Made by a program: the position numbers and the translations under genes. Below, one piece after another: positions 5,792 to 6,567 of a stretch of 6,567 nucleotides of DNA. Below the pieces are notes generated by a model. It did no database searches, was not told the origin of the DNA, and saw only the letters and a program-made list of their open reading frames with translations. Positions within the stretch are counted from its first letter, which is position 1. Each line of letters begins with the position of its first letter. Origin of the DNA: Thermoflexales bacterium. Its GTDB lineage: Bacteria > Chloroflexota > Anaerolineae > Fen-1058. The DNA lies in assembly GCA_030834835.1 (NCBI GenBank), contig JAUQXD010001369.1:1-6567 (forward strand). The letters run 5' to 3'.

Positions 5792-6567
5792 TTACAAGGA
5801 GAGGGTTCTGGCAAGTCGAAATCCCCAGTCGATGCCCCAGTTCCTGGGACTGCCCCAGTTACGATAGCCGCACCGGCCGACATTCGCACCGTTATCATTG
5901 GCCCAACTCCCGCCGCGCAACACACGATACTCGCCCTTCTTCGAACCTGTCGGGTTTTTGGCTTCTCCCTTTTTATATGATCCATACCAATCCACGCACC
6001 ATTCCCACACATTGCCCGCCAAGTCTTCGAGGCCGGTGGCCGTCGCCCCTTTCGGAAAGATGCCCACCGGCGAGGTCGCGTCCAGTCCGGCTTCCTGGGT
6101 ATTGCAGTAGTCAGGCTGCCAATCAGTGCCCCAAGGATACCGCACGCCCTCCACTGTCTGCGACGGGGGAGGGGCATAGACTCCGGATGCTTCTGCCGGA
6201 GCGGGGGTGGGGGTTTGCGCGGCTTTCTCCCACTCGGCCTCGGTAGGCAAACGATACACATGCCCATCATTCAACGTCGCCGTGAGCCAGGTGGCATAGG
6301 CCGCGGCTTCATACCAGTTGACGCCGACCACAGGTTGCAAGGGATTGCTGAAGCGCGCATCGTCCCAATAGTGCGGCAAGTCGTACCATTTATCATCAAT
6401 CCAGTTTTGGACTTTGCCCTCTTTCCAGTAATTGTCCTTGATCGCTGCCGCCCACCACTCGGGATTGGCGTAACCGCCCGCGTCGATGAAACGCGCGTAC
6501 ATCGCATTCGTCACGGGGAAACGCGCCAATTCAAACGTATCCAAATAGACCCGATGACGCGGTCGTT
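5792..6567 (-). CDS. FGE-like (formylglycine-generating enzyme/SUMF1-type) domain protein, partial (N-terminus beyond the right edge)
   Basis: The frame is open from the right edge and ends at TAA 5792-5794, giving 257 visible residues. A TTG at 6542-6544 could be taken as a start, but the codons before it read RPRHRVY. With the next residues this forms the usual FGE opening (H-R-V-x-L-D-x-F-x-L-x-x-x-P-V-T-N), so the gene continues rightward. Family motifs follow in order: PVVGVNWYEAAAYATWL, RLPTEAEWEKAA, YPWGTDW, GLEDLAGNVWEWCVDWY, RVLRGGSW and the terminal GFRLAR. The two active-site Cys of true sulfatase-activating FGE, expected just after GGSW, are absent, so it is probably a C-type-lectin-fold scaffold or binding domain and not a sulfatase maturase. 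A Pro/Ala-rich insert (6146-6214) separates EKAA from RYPWG. In bacterial conflict systems this domain is often fused to effector or association domains; any such part would lie outside the window. It is about 150 bases upstream of the SIR2-like gene on the same strand. Confidence 0.9.
   Translation of the reverse strand, partial: RPRHRVYLDTFELARFPVTNAMYARFIDAGGYANPEWWAAAIKDNYWKEGKVQNWIDDKWYDLPHYWDDARFSNPLQPVVGVNWYEAAAYATWLTATLNDGHVYRLPTEAEWEKAAQTPTPAPAEASGVYAPPPSQTVEGVRYPWGTDWQPDYCNTQEAGLDATSPVGIFPKGATATGLEDLAGNVWEWCVDWYGSYKKGEAKNPTGSKKGEYRVLRGGSWANDNGANVGRCGYRNWGSPRNWGIDWGFRLARTLSL

Noticed and set aside
5518..6246. Plus-strand open frame of 242 codons
   Set aside because: It lies opposite the FGE-like gene, whose family motifs are unmistakable. 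The plus-strand translation is rich in Arg, Ser and Pro, as expected of an antisense frame.
5740..6270. Minus-strand open frame of 176 codons overlapping the FGE-like gene
   Set aside because: It is an out-of-frame shadow of the FGE-like coding sequence, with Arg/Pro-rich translation and no motif.
6542..6544. TTG as the start of the FGE-like protein
   Set aside because: The in-frame codons upstream continue the conserved FGE opening (RPRHRVYLDTF), so the gene runs past the right edge and the TTG is internal.
1..6567. CRISPR array, tRNA, rRNA, insertion sequence or attachment site
   Set aside because: I saw no regular direct repeats with spacers, no tRNA-like cloverleaf, no rRNA core sequence, and no transposase or terminal inverted repeats.

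Overview
The window is a moderately GC-rich bacterial segment in which every supported gene lies on the minus strand. The gene styles suggest a filamentous or multicellular-type bacterium, most likely Chloroflexota. They include a caspase-like peptidase, a formylglycine-generating-enzyme (FGE)-like domain, a SIR2-like protein with a glycine-rich GDVTGRDK-type linker, and Ig-like surface repeats. The taxon is an inference from gene content; no rRNA or housekeeping gene is present to fix it.

In transcription order (right to left) the layout is as follows. (1) The C-terminal part of an FGE-like protein, cut by the right edge. (2) After a gap of about 150 bases holding a GC-rich hairpin, a 333-residue protein with a degenerate SIR2-like domain, a glycine-rich linker and a C-terminal helical association domain. 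(3) 41 bases on, a 978-residue membrane protein with a signal peptide, three tandem beta-rich repeats outside the membrane, a transmembrane segment, a large helical cytoplasmic region and C-terminal membrane segments. (4) 22 bases on, a 329-residue caspase-like protease with an intact His/Cys dyad and the same C-terminal association domain. (5) After a gap of about 257 bases with a possible promoter, the start of a protein with two transmembrane segments and a Pro-rich tail, cut by the left edge. Genes 2 to 4 have operon-like spacing.

The main observation is that the last ~41 residues of the SIR2-like protein and of the caspase are about half identical (21 of 41 by eye), although the rest of the two proteins is unrelated. 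In caspase/STAND-type bacterial conflict systems, such shared effector-associated domains are thought to bring partners together by like-with-like binding. The SIR2-like domain appears to have lost its NAD-handling residues, so it may act as a scaffold or sensor. A working model is a membrane-linked defence or cell-death module: the 978-residue protein reads an extracytoplasmic or envelope signal, the degenerate SIR2 protein acts as adaptor, and the caspase is the effector. The domain assignments are supported by motifs. The model of how they work together is inference.
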